From: JBJXGV01 sp046160485
GTDB taxonomy: Bacteria; Orphanbacterota; Orphanbacteria; JBJXGV01
NCBI GenBank assembly: GCA_046160485.1
Contig: JBJXGV010000025.1
Span: forward strand, 1-13,507
Direction: 5' to 3'
Length of the DNA stretch: 13,507 nucleotides
Shown here one piece after another: positions 12,777-13,507 of this stretch. Each line of letters opens with the position of its first letter. The stretch's first letter is position 1. Under the pieces are notes generated by a model. The model ran no database searches. It was not told the origin of the DNA and saw only the letters and a list, made by a program, of their open reading frames with translations. The translations under genes were made by a program, and so were the position numbers.

Positions 12777-13507
12777 CGGGCGATCGGCGGGAGCGGCGTT
12801 CCGAGCAACTCGGCGCCCGTGAGCACGAGGCGCGCGCGCGCACGCGGGTAGAGAAACACGCCCTCGCGAATCGAAAGCCCCGCCGCGTGAAGTGCGTGGG
12901 CATAGAGCGCTGCCTGCGCGAGATGTCCGTGCGCCGCCGCGAACGCGCGCAACGCCGCCTCGGTCGCCGCGTCGCGCACCTCGAGCCGGTTCGTTTTGTA
13001 GTCGACGAAGACGATCTCGCCTGCCTCTTCGAAGAGCAGGTCGATGCGCCCCTCGGCAAGCGCGCCGTCGAGCGGCACGGCGAACGGGATTTCGCGCCGG
13101 TAACGCGACGCTCGACGCGCGCGGTCGATCACCGAGTCATCGAGCAGCGCGCGCACCACATCGAGCGCGTCGCCGACTTGCTCGCCGCCCGCGTCGAGCC
13201 CTTGCGCCGCGGCAAGCGCCTCTGCGGTCACGGCGAGGTCGGCGGCGTCCAACCGGGGCAGCGCGTTCATGAGTTCGTGCACGAGGCGCCCGAATTCCGC
13301 CGCGCGCCCGTCGTCGCTCGCGCGAACGCTGGCGAACGCGTCGCGCGCGCTTTCGTCGTCCGCGCCATCGCGCGACGCGCCAAGCCGCGCGACGGGCGCG
13401 CGCGACGTGCGGAACGGAAGCGCGCGCGCGCCGAGTGCGATCGCCTCGTCGCGAGCCGCCTGCCATGCGCGTTCGTCGGCGAGCGCCGCCGCGGCGGCCG
13501 CGCCCTT
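12773..13507 (-). CDS. AddA/RecB-type helicase-nuclease, C-terminal nuclease domain (partial)
   Basis: The C-terminal 244 residues of a UvrD/AddA-like ATP-dependent helicase-exonuclease; the helicase part lies beyond the right edge. The frame is open to base 13507. The RecB-family PD-(D/E)XK nuclease motifs are all present: the His in GRLVHELM (residue 77 of the visible part), the Glu in RREIPF, the Asp in EGRIDLLFEE (156), VDYKTNR with Asp169 and Lys171, and the QxxxY motif in LAQAALYAHAL (198-202). Such enzymes process double-strand breaks for recombination. Family-typical sequence at both ends of the domain suggests a functional nuclease. It could be AddA or a stand-alone UvrD-like helicase with the same tail; an addB neighbour would be expected upstream, outside the window. 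Its TAG shares bases with the TAA of the converging membrane-TPR gene. Confidence 0.85.
   Translation of the reverse strand, partial: KGAAAAAALADERAWQAARDEAIALGARALPFRTSRAPVARLGASRDGADDESARDAFASVRASDDGRAAEFGRLVHELMNALPRLDAADLAVTAEALAAAQGLDAGGEQVGDALDVVRALLDDSVIDRARRASRYRREIPFAVPLDGALAEGRIDLLFEEAGEIVFVDYKTNRLEVRDAATEAALRAFAAAHGHLAQAALYAHALHAAGLSIREGVFLYPRARARLVLTGAELLGTPLPPIAR

Noticed and set aside
1..13507. Defence, phage or mobile gene system
   Set aside because: All recognisable genes are metabolic, regulatory, envelope or repair genes. There is no transposase, integrase, CRISPR repeat, toxin-antitoxin pair or composition break. The AddA-type nuclease is a normal recombination gene.

Overview
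The window is GC-rich bacterial DNA with tightly packed housekeeping genes and little accessory content. I recognise ten protein-coding genes, two of them cut by the window edges. I found no tRNA, rRNA, CRISPR array, transposase or phage gene. The taxon cannot be fixed from the sequence. High GC, a ThiH-type thiamine pathway, a long 'plant/cyanobacterial-like' IspH, a sigma28-like promoter (suggesting a flagellated cell) and a hybrid histidine kinase fit a Gram-negative, possibly anaerobic or facultative, deep-branching phylum (Acidobacteriota, Gemmatimonadota or Eisenbacteria-like). This placement is inference only.

Left part (1-5709, all + strand). The 3' part of thiH overlaps a small thiS carrying the Gly-Gly tail; both supply parts for the thiazole half of thiamine. 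After an 85-base gap with a sigma70-like promoter comes a compact run of five genes: ispH (isoprenoid precursor synthesis), a long LOG-family nucleotide-binding protein, an M29 metallo-aminopeptidase, a small ChrR-like cupin and an ADP-ribose pyrophosphatase-type Nudix hydrolase. Gaps are 5 and 13 bases, then two 4-base stop/start overlaps, so they probably form one operon with translational coupling.

Middle (5710-8408). A short intergenic stretch holds a close match to a flagellar-type sigma28 promoter in front of a cytoplasmic GAF-PAS hybrid histidine kinase with two receiver domains, the first degenerate.

Right part (8409-13507). A minus-strand gene converges on the kinase. It encodes a fused homocysteine S-methyltransferase / methylenetetrahydrofolate reductase whose reductase half appears to carry Gln in place of the catalytic Glu. 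Its divergent upstream region, 348 bases without a gene, contains a striking nested inverted repeat. Beyond it is a multi-spanning membrane protein with C-terminal TPR repeats, of an uncharacterised family. Its stop codon overlaps that of a convergent, partial AddA/RecB-type helicase-nuclease gene.

The points most worth a second look are the Glu-to-Gln change in the reductase, the sigma28-like promoter, the 163-base nested inverted repeat and the LOG/M29/cupin/Nudix gene cluster. I see no clear new defence or mobile system here.
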